Source of the DNA: Gaertneriomyces semiglobifer
Taxonomy: Eukaryota; Chytridiomycota; Chytridiomycetes; Spizellomycetales; Spizellomycetaceae
Reading direction: 5' to 3'
NCBI GenBank assembly: GCA_025558075.1
Contig: JAHLKF010000036.1
Coordinates: 1 to 64,000, forward strand
DNA length: 64,000 nt
Part shown: one piece after another, positions 23,073-34,915 of the stretch
How the letters are laid out: each line of letters opens with the position of its first letter
How positions within the stretch are numbered: position 1 is the first letter of the stretch
The notes under the pieces: model-generated
Told to the model about the DNA's origin: nothing
Database searches by the model: none
The model's input: only the letters and a program-made list of their open reading frames with translations
Made by a program: the position numbers and the translations under genes

Positions 23073-24361
23073 ATGACAGTGAGCCAAGCAGAGTTCGTCA
23101 AATCAGGAGAAATGAGACGCAACGATGAGGGCATCAAGCGGTTGGGGACGTATATGCTGAAGGGTTGGGTAAGTTTGAGGAGCTTGTACCGGTGCCTGAC
23201 ATGACAGAACCGCCTGCTTACTTCGTGCGTAAACTTCAAATTGGCAGGTAATGACGGATGAACCATGCCGAAATGCAGGCTGTAATGTACGTTTCTGCTC
23301 GTAGCTTCCCAACGGTAGTCCCTCAGCGCGAGTCTTAACGGACATTCACAGGTCCCAACTGTTAGAACCAAAGACAGGTCTATCGTTCGATTCTGCGTCC
23401 TTTGTGACGACAAAGACCACCCGTATCCGACAGTTCCTGCTTCAGTTGTACCCGATGTGAAAGAAGATGAGCCTGAGCCCAATGTCTCCTCATCATGGGA
23501 CGTTGCGGACGAAGGTATGAGTCTACATCAACCAATTCACCGTCCTTCCACCGCTTACACTGTTCTGAAGCCATTGAGGTTCGGCCTGCATCAACTGAAG
23601 ATCCGGCTAGGGCAGAGCTACGTAGAAGGCAAGGGGAGCGCGCGAGCCAGCTACTGGGACAGAAACTACTCTCAGGATGGGCGCTGCTTGATGAAATTTG
23701 CCCAGGAATTACATGTTTTGCGGTAAGCGAGGCTGGGAATTCCGTTGCACCGGAAAAGTACTGAACATGGTTGGCAGATACCACTTGTTCGCAACCGACA
23801 GAAGCAAAAGTATTGCGTGATATGTGAACGGACGTATTCCGAAGAACAGTCCACCTCGCAACAGTCGGGCTCTACAGAAACCATTTTAACACCCACAGTA
23901 GCCGCTGTGGCATCGACGACGGATCGTACGCCCATACAAGCACCACGAATGGAGCGTAGTGCACCGTCACCGCCAACTCAGATAGAAAAGCTCCCACGGG
24001 CAAATTACCAGGTAAGTTATTAGTAGACTGTGTCAGAGGCAGGAACGCATTAAACACAATCCGGCGGAAACAGCGAAGCAGCGCTTGTAAACGACGGAAA
24101 ATTGATTTGGAAACTGACTCTGTCACTTCCACGCAGCGTGAGCCCGTCCAGGCTGAGAATGCCTCCTCAGTGGATAAATCTGACTTTGACTCGTTGATGG
24201 CACAAAAATTCCTCACTTTAACCACTCTTGAGGAGCGGATGGAATCCTTACGCAGAGATCTAGAGGGCGCAAGAACCGCTCTGGATATCAAGGTTCTCTG
24301 TGACGCTATCGCTAGTTGTGCGGCAGCCATTGTGGCATGCCAGGGGATCAAGAGCCACTAG
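23073..24361 (+). CDS. ZNRD2/SSSCA1-family protein with two zinc-ribbon units
   Basis: Six exons (23073..23168, 23248..23286, 23352..23514, 23571..23722, 23778..24011, 24137..24361) encode 302 residues. The first unit reads RLGTYMLKGWVMTDEPCRN then AGC...RFCVLC, a helix followed by a four-Cys ribbon. This is the pattern of Sjogren syndrome/scleroderma autoantigen 1 (ZNRD2). The second unit, about 90 residues on, repeats it as QLLGQKLLSGWALLDEICPG, then C...QKYCVICE. Between and after the units lie low-complexity, acidic or Pro/Thr-rich segments. The C-terminus (residues about 240-302) is helical, with a coiled coil around LTTLEERMESLRRDLEGA. Family members have been linked to mitosis and Arp2/3 or tankyrase partners; the molecular role here is unknown. 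The gene diverges from RNase H2C across 124 bases. Confidence 0.82.
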
Positions 24362-24477
24362 ACTGTAGTATAGAGAACTATGCACTGCTGCACACTTCGA
24401 CATTTATCAATGGCCAGTGTAAGCTCCGTGCGCACAATGCAAGGGTTCGTGTTTCATCGATGTTATCTCTTGGCATA

Positions 24478-26173
<1,696 letters not shown>

Positions 26174-26593
26174 GCTTGTTGTGTTCCTGTTTTGTTAAAT
26201 CCCCAGAGCGAGCGTCTGTAATGCAAATGGCCGTCGTTGATGGGTAGCTTATATATCAAAGGTTCGACTGTGATGTTGGTTGTCTCTGCGTTTCGCTTGC
26301 AAGATTTCAAAGGCGCCAGTCCGCGTGTCATAATACACGTCCGCCTTCATAGTGCCAAAACCCTAGCACGTGTAATGTCATGTGATGTTCATCAGGCGCA
26401 TGTGACATACATAGTACACAGTCACACACACAACAATCACTGTGCCACATGTCACTTGCGAGAGAAGTTCGCACTTTCGTTATTTGTTTTTGGGCTTTTT
26501 GAACTTTGCAACGGTAAACCTACGCAGCGGAGCGATCTACGTTCATTATTTGGACAACGCTGAGGGGATTTCGCGCAAGGGGCAAGGCATAAA
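26174..26593. promoter_or_regulatory. Divergent promoter RPT1/SYO1 with E-box-like sites
   Basis: This 420-base spacer separates the start codons of Rpt1 and Syo1. A palindromic CACGTG lies at 26367..26372, followed within 90 bases by several CATGTGA or CACATG sites. These resemble bHLH binding sites. A CA-rich tract lies near 26410-26440. No TATA box is evident on either strand, and no proteasome-associated control element (GGTGGCAAA) was seen. Confidence 0.4.
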
Positions 26594-28708
26594 ATGGGCA
26601 AGACGGGAAGTAATAAGAAAAAGAAGTCGGCCGCTCGCAGGGCGGATCCTCTCGGTCTCAACTCTGAGGCGCCTGTCGTCTCCTCCTCTTCTACACCAGC
26701 TACCGCTGTCGCAAATGGGTCCGATGAGATCTTGCCCTTGGTCAAGAAATTGACATCCATGAACGTCGATGATAGAGCTTGGGCTGCTACCGCCTTATCC
26801 AACCTCGTCCTGGACAGAGACACTCGCAAGAAGTTGCTCGCAAGTGGCATCCTTGATGCTCTCATCAGGCTCCTCTGCGATACGCAGCCAGAGGTTGTCC
26901 AGGAGGCCGCCGGTGCCCTGAGAAATCTCGCCGTCGTGGGCGGCAACGACATCTGCATCGACATCTTGCGCAAAAACGCTCACATCGCCCTCCTCGCTCT
27001 CGTGCCAAAACTGAAAGCGTCTTTCGCTGAGCGTTTGTCTCTAAATAAGGCTGAAAAGACAAACGAATCGAGTCAAGTTAGATGCTGCTTCGATATCGCT
27101 GACCAGGTCATTGGTGTCCTATGGTGTCTTGCCGAAGTTTCCGACCGCGCTGTGCAGGCCTTGACCTCGGACCCCGTCTTGATCCCGTTCCTCCTCTCTA
27201 TTCTCACCTGCGCGGATTCGTCCCTCCCTTTCTCCCTTGTCCAGTCCGCCGCTCAATGTCTCAACACCCTCGTCGAAGACAATGACGCATGCCACGTCCA
27301 TTTCTCCCCGCAGGCCATCACCTTGCTACTATCCATCGCTGCCGGACACGTCGACCGCTGGAACACCTGGAACGCTAATGCGATCCACATTCGTGCTCTC
27401 GTCGCCAGTGTCCTCTTTAATGTGAAGTCCGCAGTTACCACTTCTTCTTCGTCGACTTCACCGCAGGACCTTTACAATGCCATTTATGCGGCCATCGCGG
27501 CCGCTCTTGACTTGGACCTGGTTCCACTCGTTGCCAAAGCACAGGACCTCGGCAAGCTTATTGATGCGAAAGACGCACAACCCTTGGAAGCAGGTCCTGA
27601 AGAAACCGCCATGACACCGCCTGGTGAGCAAGAACGTGCGAAAATGGAAGAATTTGACAGAAAATTGGAAACAGTTATATTCACCCTTGAAGTGTTTGCC
27701 AATGTATCCGCGTCGGAAGAAGAGGACGGATGGGCGGACGATTTGGCGAATGAAAACGGAGACAGCGAAATGGTAGAGGACAATGACGACGTGGTACAAA
27801 ACGGCGACAACGACGATGATGGGGTGCTAGCCATGATGGAAGACGACAGCGATGTCTTGGATGCCATTCGTGAACAAAGCGGCACCTCGGAAATGGACAC
27901 GGGCGCTTCCTCGATATCGGCCGATTTGTCGCCCGCCCTCCAGGTATTAACCACCAGCTATCCGTTCCTCTTCGAAAAGGCCGTCAGTCTCTCTCAACCC
28001 GTCACACCTCCCTCCACGCCACATGCTTCCAACATGGCCACCCACCTCCGCACTCTGCAGACCCGCGCTCTCGGCGTCATCACCAACATCCTCAACCACC
28101 CAGCAGCCGCCCGTGCCTTCCTCACCACCCCTTCGCAAATAACCCTCCTTTGGGGTCTCCTCTTTACCGTCGCTCAAAGCGCCTCCACCCACCTTGACCT
28201 GATTGAAGCCGCCATTACGTCTCTTTACACTCTCCTGCGGTTCATCGATCTCTCTGCCCAGCTCCAATCCATCCCCCTCTCCATCCCGCTCAATGATGCC
28301 GACGCCCTTCTCTCCACCGTCGCCAATAACACTGTTCCCGAGGTCCTCCGCGTTAAATGCATCTCGGTCCTCGGTCTCCTCGCTCGCATTCAATCCGACA
28401 TTGAACTCAATCGTCGCATCGGTACTGCCTGTCTTTCCCTCCTTTCACATACACATACCCCGCTCGATCTCGTCATTGAAATTCTGGACCAGTTCTACGA
28501 CATTTACGCTGACGCGGCCTTTTCTTACGACGCGCCCGTGTTTGTTCAGCAAGGCTTCCTTGACAAGTTGAAGACGTTGGAACCCGAGCTGCGCAAACGC
28601 GTCAAGTCTGTGGATCGGAGAAAACATAAGCAAAGGAGAGAGGCTGGTGAATTGGCGTACACCAATCTCGTCGAGTTTATCAAGTACAAGGCGTCCGAGC
28701 GCGCGTAG
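26594..28708 (+). CDS. SYO1: Symportin Syo1 / HEATR3, 5S RNP import adaptor
   Basis: Syo1 co-imports ribosomal proteins uL18 (L5) and uL5 (L11) with a karyopherin and helps assemble the 5S RNP. One exon encodes 704 residues. The N-terminus MGKTGSNKKKKSAARRADPL is the basic import signal and DPLG motif of this family. Armadillo/HEAT repeats follow: DDRAWAATALSNLVLDRDTR, then EVVQEAAGALRNLAVVGG. A highly acidic loop near residues 370-430 (GWADDLANENGDSEMVEDND) matches the Syo1 acidic insert that binds uL5. More HEAT repeats run to the C-terminus, ending in the basic RKHKQRREAGELAYTNLVEF. Codon use is strongly biased to C-ending codons in the first part, which may reflect high expression. The gene is convergent with ERI1. 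Confidence 0.88.
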   Translation: MGKTGSNKKKKSAARRADPLGLNSEAPVVSSSSTPATAVANGSDEILPLVKKLTSMNVDDRAWAATALSNLVLDRDTRKKLLASGILDALIRLLCDTQPEVVQEAAGALRNLAVVGGNDICIDILRKNAHIALLALVPKLKASFAERLSLNKAEKTNESSQVRCCFDIADQVIGVLWCLAEVSDRAVQALTSDPVLIPFLLSILTCADSSLPFSLVQSAAQCLNTLVEDNDACHVHFSPQAITLLLSIAAGHVDRWNTWNANAIHIRALVASVLFNVKSAVTTSSSSTSPQDLYNAIYAAIAAALDLDLVPLVAKAQDLGKLIDAKDAQPLEAGPEETAMTPPGEQERAKMEEFDRKLETVIFTLEVFANVSASEEEDGWADDLANENGDSEMVEDNDDVVQNGDNDDDGVLAMMEDDSDVLDAIREQSGTSEMDTGASSISADLSPALQVLTTSYPFLFEKAVSLSQPVTPPSTPHASNMATHLRTLQTRALGVITNILNHPAAARAFLTTPSQITLLWGLLFTVAQSASTHLDLIEAAITSLYTLLRFIDLSAQLQSIPLSIPLNDADALLSTVANNTVPEVLRVKCISVLGLLARIQSDIELNRRIGTACLSLLSHTHTPLDLVIEILDQFYDIYADAAFSYDAPVFVQQGFLDKLKTLEPELRKRVKSVDRRKHKQRREAGELAYTNLVEFIKYKASERA

Positions 28709-29023
28709 ATAGAATCGCCTCTTACACAGTCGCTTAATCACTGTGTGTGTTAGGGCGAAGTTTATCATCCAAAAAGTGTTTATTTATTCTGCAGCCTGCC
28801 CTACGCTCGAATTTCCTATTTGTATGTGTACCAAAAAGATAATGATTCCTCCCAATGGCTGCGTGTAGGGTGTGCCACCAGCGACGTAACCCATAGGTTC
28901 TGAAAGGAAGAAATTCTGACTCGGCCATCGTACCCAAGATGGTCCGCAAGCCTCCTCATGAACCCAGACAGTTGCGTTTTCAAAGGATCAAACCCAACTA
29001 CCTCATTGGGGACAAGCAACATA
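28709..29023. other. Convergent 3' region SYO1/ERI1, no gene seen
   Basis: This 315-base spacer lies between the two stop codons and should contain both 3' untranslated regions. Open frames crossing it (such as 28816-29058 on the minus strand) show no conserved motif and overlap ERI1 coding sequence. Confidence 0.5.
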
Positions 29024-30309
29024 TTAGACCAAAATAAACTGCTTCCCCCTTTTCCCAATGCCCACTCGCTTGACCCTCACTTCATAATTCGGCGTAAACA
29101 AACATCCTTCGTTCATCATCCCCATCGCAATCCGGGCAATATTTCGAGCATCGTCTCGCCCCGAGTGTTCCCTGCCTTCGAACCGCATGCCCATCTCCTC
29201 CAGCATCCCGTTTAGATTCTGTCTCTCCCGCGCGTAGAAGTCAGTATAGAGCCGTCGCAGGTCGACAAAGGAGCGGAGGTAGCCGGGACGGGAGATCCGC
29301 GAGTGATGGCACTGCTTGCGGATGAAATCGCGAATGTCCCAGGGTCCGTCAGTGATGAAAAGAGTGTTGCGGTACGGGGGTTGGGCGTACTGGGAGAGCC
29401 AGGTCTCAAAGTCTCGAAGGACGGTGGAGAAGGTGGGTGCCGCGTCTACAGTCGCCTGGTTTGGTCAAAGAAGTGAAAGAACGAGGAAAAACATTAGCCA
29501 TTGTGGAGTGCGATGTTTGCCGTACCCGCCCTTTCCAGAATATGCGTGGGAAAGCAGACACGCCAGCAACAATATCGCACCTGATCAATCCCCGTCAGCT
29601 CTATACAAAACGCACTCAATTTGGGGTGTACCGTCGGCCTCACATACGAATGGAACTCATCTACCACACGCATCGTCTCCCCATTGATCAACACCACCGG
29701 AAACTCGATGATTTCATTAGGAAAATGTCGGTCTGCGTCTCGATCGCACGTGGCTTCGACATCCAACACGAGGTAAAAGTCGTATGGTTGGGACGTGTCC
29801 GCGCGTTTACATTCGCGGTAGACGTGTCGCCAATCGGTCGCAGGGTACGGTGGCGGTGAGGCTGACGCCTCGTCGATGATAGCATTGTCATCAGTGCCCC
29901 CGTGACTGTTGGTACCCGAAGATAGATTGTGTTCTCCGTCCAGCGACAATGTCATCGTCGTCGTTTCCCCTGCGCTGGCCACCGTGATCGCTTCGTCCAC
30001 AGGCGGTAGCATCCTCACATCGACCTCTTCGCTAAAATGAACTCTTTTCCCCGGTTTTTTGGCGCCGCTTTTCAAGGCGCGTCGTAGTCTCGCTTGCAGA
30101 ACGGCCTTTGTTCCGGTGGTGTTGAGATTCAACTCCGCGAGTTGCGCGCGGAGTTGGTCAACTTTCGGGTGCACTGATGGTGTTGTCTCTGCCGCTGGTT
30201 CTACTGACGCTGGTACGGTTGAAGGCGAGACACTGTTGTTGGAGTTCTTGGGTGACTTTTTCTTGGGTGTATACGGCGGCGGTGCAACGTGGACATGTAC
30301 AGCGGTCAT
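29024..30309 (-). CDS. ERI1: ERI1-type 3'-5' exoribonuclease with SAP domain
   Basis: ERI1 enzymes trim 3' overhangs of small RNAs, histone mRNA ends and 5.8S rRNA. The N-terminus is Pro/Ser-rich. A SAP motif at about residues 48-80 (HPKVDQLRAQLAELNLNTTG then TKAVLQARLRRAL) is shared with animal ERI1. The DEDDh exonuclease starts near residue 180 with DFYLVLDVEATCDRDADRHF (first Asp and Glu of the active site), then PNEIIEFPVVL and HSYVRPTVHPKLSAFCIELT. After one intron (donor after GIDQ) exon 2 continues with FSTVLRDFETWLSQY, ITDGPWDIRDFI (second Asp) and GREHSGRDDARNIARI (catalytic His and third Asp). All catalytic residues are therefore present. The acidic linker between SAP and nuclease is unusually long. 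It diverges from Med9. Confidence 0.92.
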
Positions 30310-30635
30310 CGTGCCTCTGCTCTACCTTATAATGATACCAAATGTTGCGCTTACTCCAAGCCTCCTGCACTGTAAAGACCCCCGTTCTTTTACTTCGTCG
30401 TAGTCTCTCGTGATGATGATCGTAGTCCTCGTTTAGAAACGTCGTCGCTCGTTTGGAAATTTGGCGGAAACTCGCACCCACATCTATGTTATCGATATCA
30501 CAAGTTAACAGCTCATGAGAAGCCGGTTCTGTTAATGGCCAAAAAGGAACACTTCTGCAGAAGGGCATCAATATTAGGGTGGTCGGTCAAGGAAAGAGGA
30601 CCAGGAGACGAGCGGAAGACAACCATGAGATGACC
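30310..30635. promoter_or_regulatory. Divergent promoter ERI1/MED9
   Basis: This 326-base region separates two start codons. Minus-strand open frames across it (30158-30571, 30513-30695) lack conserved features. A TATAATGATA sequence near 30329 is a weak core-promoter candidate for ERI1 only. Confidence 0.35.
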
Positions 30636-31167
30636 ATGTCCGATCCGTCTGTGGAGAACAAGACTGATCCAGCTTTCCCGCGCGACGCATTCCAATTTCT
30701 GCCTCTCCTATCTCTCACCCTCCAGAAACTACAATGGGCATCCAAGGACGGCACATTGAAAGCTGAGGATGCCATGCGGTCTCCGGATGTGAGTTTCGTC
30801 CCATTTTCAACCAACCGCAACCTGACAAAGGAATGTAGCCACTGAATACATACCTACGGCCACTATGTTCACAATAGGTTCGACAACTGTTGGCCAAGAT
30901 CCAAGGGGCTCAGCGTATCATCAAGGGAATGTCAGGCATTCATGTGCATGAAGACCAACAACAGAAGATGCTGAAAGGGTACATGGCCCAGCTGGCCGAA
31001 GAGAGGTAAAATGCAAACGTGGCGCGTGCAACGGTCACTGAGTATCCAGACTAAATGCCTATGTTTTTTCCTCGTGTTGCAGATCACACCCATTGTTCAA
31101 TGCGGCCGACACAGAGGATGAAATGGATGTGGATGCGGAAGCGACGGTTAAGAAAGAGGATGCGTGA
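30636..31167 (+). CDS. MED9: Mediator complex subunit 9
   Basis: Med9 is a small middle-module subunit of the Mediator coactivator of RNA polymerase II. Three exons (30636..30788, 30878..31005, 31083..31167) encode 121 residues in frame. An in-frame ATG at 30630 is an equally possible start. The core FQFLPLLSLTLQKLQW near residue 20 is the FxFLPxL signature of fungal Med9. A second helix follows with RQLLAKIQGAQRIIKGM, then EDQQQKMLKGYMAQLAEE, giving the coiled coil that packs against Med4 and Med7. The tail is acidic and ends VKKEDA. Short length and weak conservation keep the call below certainty, but motif, size and helix pattern agree. Confidence 0.75.
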
Positions 31168-31447
31168 TGTTTATTAATTGAATGTGGAATGCCTTAAGTG
31201 CTGTCCGTGACAACTAGTCTAACCAACAACAAACTCGCAGTATCGTGTCCTGACACTTTGAAAATACTTTTGGCGGAATACTTGTCCTACGTTTTTTCCA
31301 TTTCCCCTCGTTGCTCTCTCCCTTCATGCTTCCGCCTGTGCCAAGTGTCCGTTCCGACCCGGCATTCACAGATGTCTCGTGATGATACGGAGGATTGCGC
31401 TTTCAAGGCGATCAATTGACCATCGGCGCCTCCGCAATTTCTGTCAC

Positions 31448-34400
31448 TTATGGGGCCGCCATATCCATGTCCATCCCAACAGGTACACCCTGCTCCGCCA
31501 CGGCTCCCAGCGGGGCAAGCGGTGCTTCCGTCAAGGGCAGTTCCGAGGCCGACCGCATACGATGCGTAGAGACCCTTCGCGGTGGAACAGGTGATGCCGG
31601 TATTGCGTCCACGAACCGCGAAGAATTAACAGAATCGCGAGACATACCACGTGGAAGTGCAGGGTCGAGTCGCATACTGGCGTCGGAAGCTGCACGTTGC
31701 ATGGGCATGACTGCAGGATCGTTGTACACGACGCTTGAAGAGCGAGACCCTCGACCGAGTGGGTCTGCCAGACTCTCTCGGGACCCACGTGCCTCGTTCA
31801 GTGGGTACCCGTCACCGGATATCGGCATGTCCGGCTCACCATGCGACATTACAGAATCGACCGACCGAGAACGGGAACCAGACCGGTGCTTGCGCCTCAA
31901 GCGACGCTTTCTATGACGTTGGCCTCCAGCCATATCATCCATCACCGGCTCTGCAGCTAACGGAACTTGAGCATCTCCGCGTTCGGCTCCAGGTCCGAAA
32001 GGCTCATTGGGCACTGCAAGCCGATCGCCATAGGATTTCGCCGCGGCAATGGCTTGCGGGACAAAACCACCCTCGCGACTGGCTCGTCTGCGCTCAACTT
32101 CTGCTTCCACCTCTTCGGGGGATCGGAAGATGGGTGTGGGCGGACCTTGAATCCTGTAAGATCTACATCACAAGATGAAATAAGAACATTAGCAAATGGG
32201 AACTTGGAACTACGTGACGAATAAAACGTGAAGTTCATACTCAATCTTTTGCCGGATAGCCGCCACCCATTCAATCATTTCTTCCTCGCTTCCAGCTTTA
32301 AACGCAAACCTTTGAGGTTTGTCTGCGCCGAGACCCAATGCCCATCTACCTCGCCTGGCAGCCTGGCCGACCGTCACGTAAAAGATGTGTTGATGGAAGC
32401 GATCATGGTCAATTTCTACCATGACTCGTGGCTGGCTGAGGCAAACGTCAAATGCCCGGTACGGTTCTTGAAGTGGATTGGTGGTGGAACGAGCGGTTGG
32501 TGTACGATGTGTCGGCATGCTACATTTCGATCGAAGATCAGTCGCTCTCCATGACAAACGTTTGGCATGTGTCACGTAGCAAAATTGCCACTTACTTGAG
32601 TCTCACAGTTGGCACTTCTCCCATAGAATCCATCCCTCGTTCATGAGCGCGCTGCTCCCTATTTAACATATCCATCTGTGTCGGCTCCATGTACGCATCT
32701 CGGGCCCACAACTCGCTGTCCCGTCTGAACGCATCCGGATCATCCTGCTTGTCTCTGAGAGTCCTGCTCCTGCCATGTTTTTCCTCTGGGTATCCTCCAA
32801 ATTCCTGGTTGGCGGACATGCGTCCAACGTACGGATCGTCACCGAAGGAGCTACGACGCCGCATGTGACGTTCATCCTGATGCCTTCTCACGCGGTCTCT
32901 GTCAATCTGTTCGGGCGTGGGACCCAAACCTGGCTCTTCACCAAACAGGCCACCGATCACACCTGCAGCGGCATTGGCCAGCCCTTTCACCGCTCCACCC
33001 AAGGTCGGATCGACACCCACTTCTTGTCGCCCCATGCTTGGCCGACGCGCTGGCATATCCATTCCAGGTTCGGCATATCCCCGATTATAAGTACGTCCTT
33101 GATTGAAAGACTCTAGCGATCTTGCTCGTCTCCTTGACAGTGTAGGGTCCCGCGACATGCGCCAATCCTGTTCAGGAAGTCGTCCAGGCATACTCGCACC
33201 CATCATCCCTCGACTCATCATCCCTCTCCCGTCCGGACTCATATGTCTTCTGGTCGCCCGATTATACGGGTCATTCATCATGTCACTCATTCGATCTTCT
33301 ACGTACTCGCCTTGTCCGACCGTCCCGGTGATTATACCTTCCACAATCTGCTGCGTATGCCCAGGCATACCATATCCACCCACATTGATTGCACTTTTGG
33401 TCATTTTGCTGAACTTGGCGTCGAAGCAATGCAGCCATCCAGTTTCGGTCAGCACCACAACCGTGGGCTTCCATTTAGAGTGCCGCACCGTCCCGCAACG
33501 ATAGAGAATTCCTTGCTTTTCGACACGCATGGGCTCCAATGGGAAGGGAAAGTGGTGCAACTGTCGTGGTTTGGTGAGCGCGGGGGACGTGAAGATTTGG
33601 AAAGTGACTGCGAAGCGGTGGAACGGGCCGTACGGGTCCAACTCGGACAACAATGCGCGAATGTCTTGATCCGCCGGCATTGCGCTATGCATTCTTCCAG
33701 ATATACGCAAATATCCTACAACCACATCACGCAAGGCATCAACTAATTGGGCGTCGAATTGCTCGGCTTGCTTGTTGACTTCAAAAACACGACGTTGGAA
33801 AACGTTCTCCGCATCGATCATTCTCCGCAACTGAGCATGCAGTGAGCGCGAGGCCAGCCAAGGATCGTCGGTCGCCAATGGCTGTCGTCCCGCCGCTTCT
33901 TCTTCATATAACATTTGTGAGGATGCGGGTGTGACCTGACGTGCTACTTTCTCGTACCGTCGAAGTGCGGTGATGGTTTCGTTACGCGATTTGATGATGT
34001 TGTACATGAGTCCGTCAATCTCCCTGCTCAAAGCCGTCCTCTTGGTCTTCAGATCCTTTTTTAGCTTCTGCAATCGCGAAATCGTATGCTCTCTGATGAA
34101 TCGTTCAGTGGACGCGTGGTCCATACCGAAACGTTCGATTGTCTGTGCAAAGGGCTTTACCAATCCCGATGAGAACATGAATATGCCTTGTAATTGAGGT
34201 CCCTTTTCCTGCATTACGACATTGGTGAGTTTTTCGAAGTGACGCTTGTATGCTGCTTCAAGCTCAACAATTCCCGAGAAGAAGTGGATAAGATCCTTTG
34301 AGGGAGGAGTCAGCTTTCGCATCATAATAACGAAGCCAATAAGTTGTGTTTACCGTTAACGTGACACCCCAAGCTTTAATTCTTTCCAGGACGATGGGGA

Positions 34401-34569
34401 TACGTTCAAACTGTTCTGCAGCGTAAGGCCATAATTCCAAATGGTCCGGCGGCACTTTTCCTGCCTGCCGTGCCATGGAAGACTCCAGGGTGGTCGGAGA
34501 ATTGAACGTTATTCGATGCAAGCGATTCATTGTATGTGCTCTACTTTGCTTTCGAACGCTATCTGCCAT
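31448..34569 (-). CDS. F-BAR and PH domain protein with a long insert inside the PH domain
   Basis: This membrane-curvature and phosphoinositide-binding protein probably acts at the plasma membrane or in endocytosis. Exon 1 is 34569..34354; a 40-nt intron leads to the long exon 2 from 34313. The N-terminal half is an F-BAR-like coiled coil (PYAAEQFERIPIVLERIKAW, then ELEAAYKRHFEKLTNVV and a dimer arm). Near residue 330 a PH domain begins (VEKQGILYRCGTVRHSKWKP, then VVVLTETGWLHCFDA). It resumes about 260 residues later as YRAFDVCLSQPRVMVEIDHD and closes with the C-terminal helix EEMIEWVAAIRQKIEYEL. The insert is Arg/Met/Ser-rich and disordered. After the PH domain another disordered Arg/Ser-rich tail runs to the stop at 31448. 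I found no RhoGAP or SH3 domain. Slm1/2-type eisosome proteins share the F-BAR plus PH layout, so a TORC2-related role is possible. Confidence 0.8.
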
Positions 34570-34915
34570 CGAAACGAGCGTGCGAGTTGTCAACACGAAC
34601 GCGCTTCGGAGCTCACGTAATCCGCGTAAATTACCAAACCCTAGTTAGATTACACGACAGAACTCGCCCACACTCGCCTTCTGCTAAACTTTCCCTCTCC
34701 AGAGAGAGCTTTCTATTCACGACGAGGTAGTGCCAGTCAGCGAAGGTGGGGATTCAGTTGAGGGACGGAACAGATCTTGGTGGCAGCTGGGTTGAACTGG
34801 CAGAGTACGGGCGGGTGCAGAGGTAGCAGTACTAGATCAGGCGACGTATGTAGCAGTGCCTGTGCACAGATCTTGAATATTACTCAGATAGCCTACTGCT
34901 TGTGACTTCGCGATA
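34570..34915. promoter_or_regulatory. Divergent promoter F-BAR/PH gene and LTN1
   Basis: This 346-base spacer separates the two start codons. It contains AAATTACC, TTAGATTACACG and a CT-rich tract near 34690-34710, with no clear TATA box. No coding frame is supported. Confidence 0.35.
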
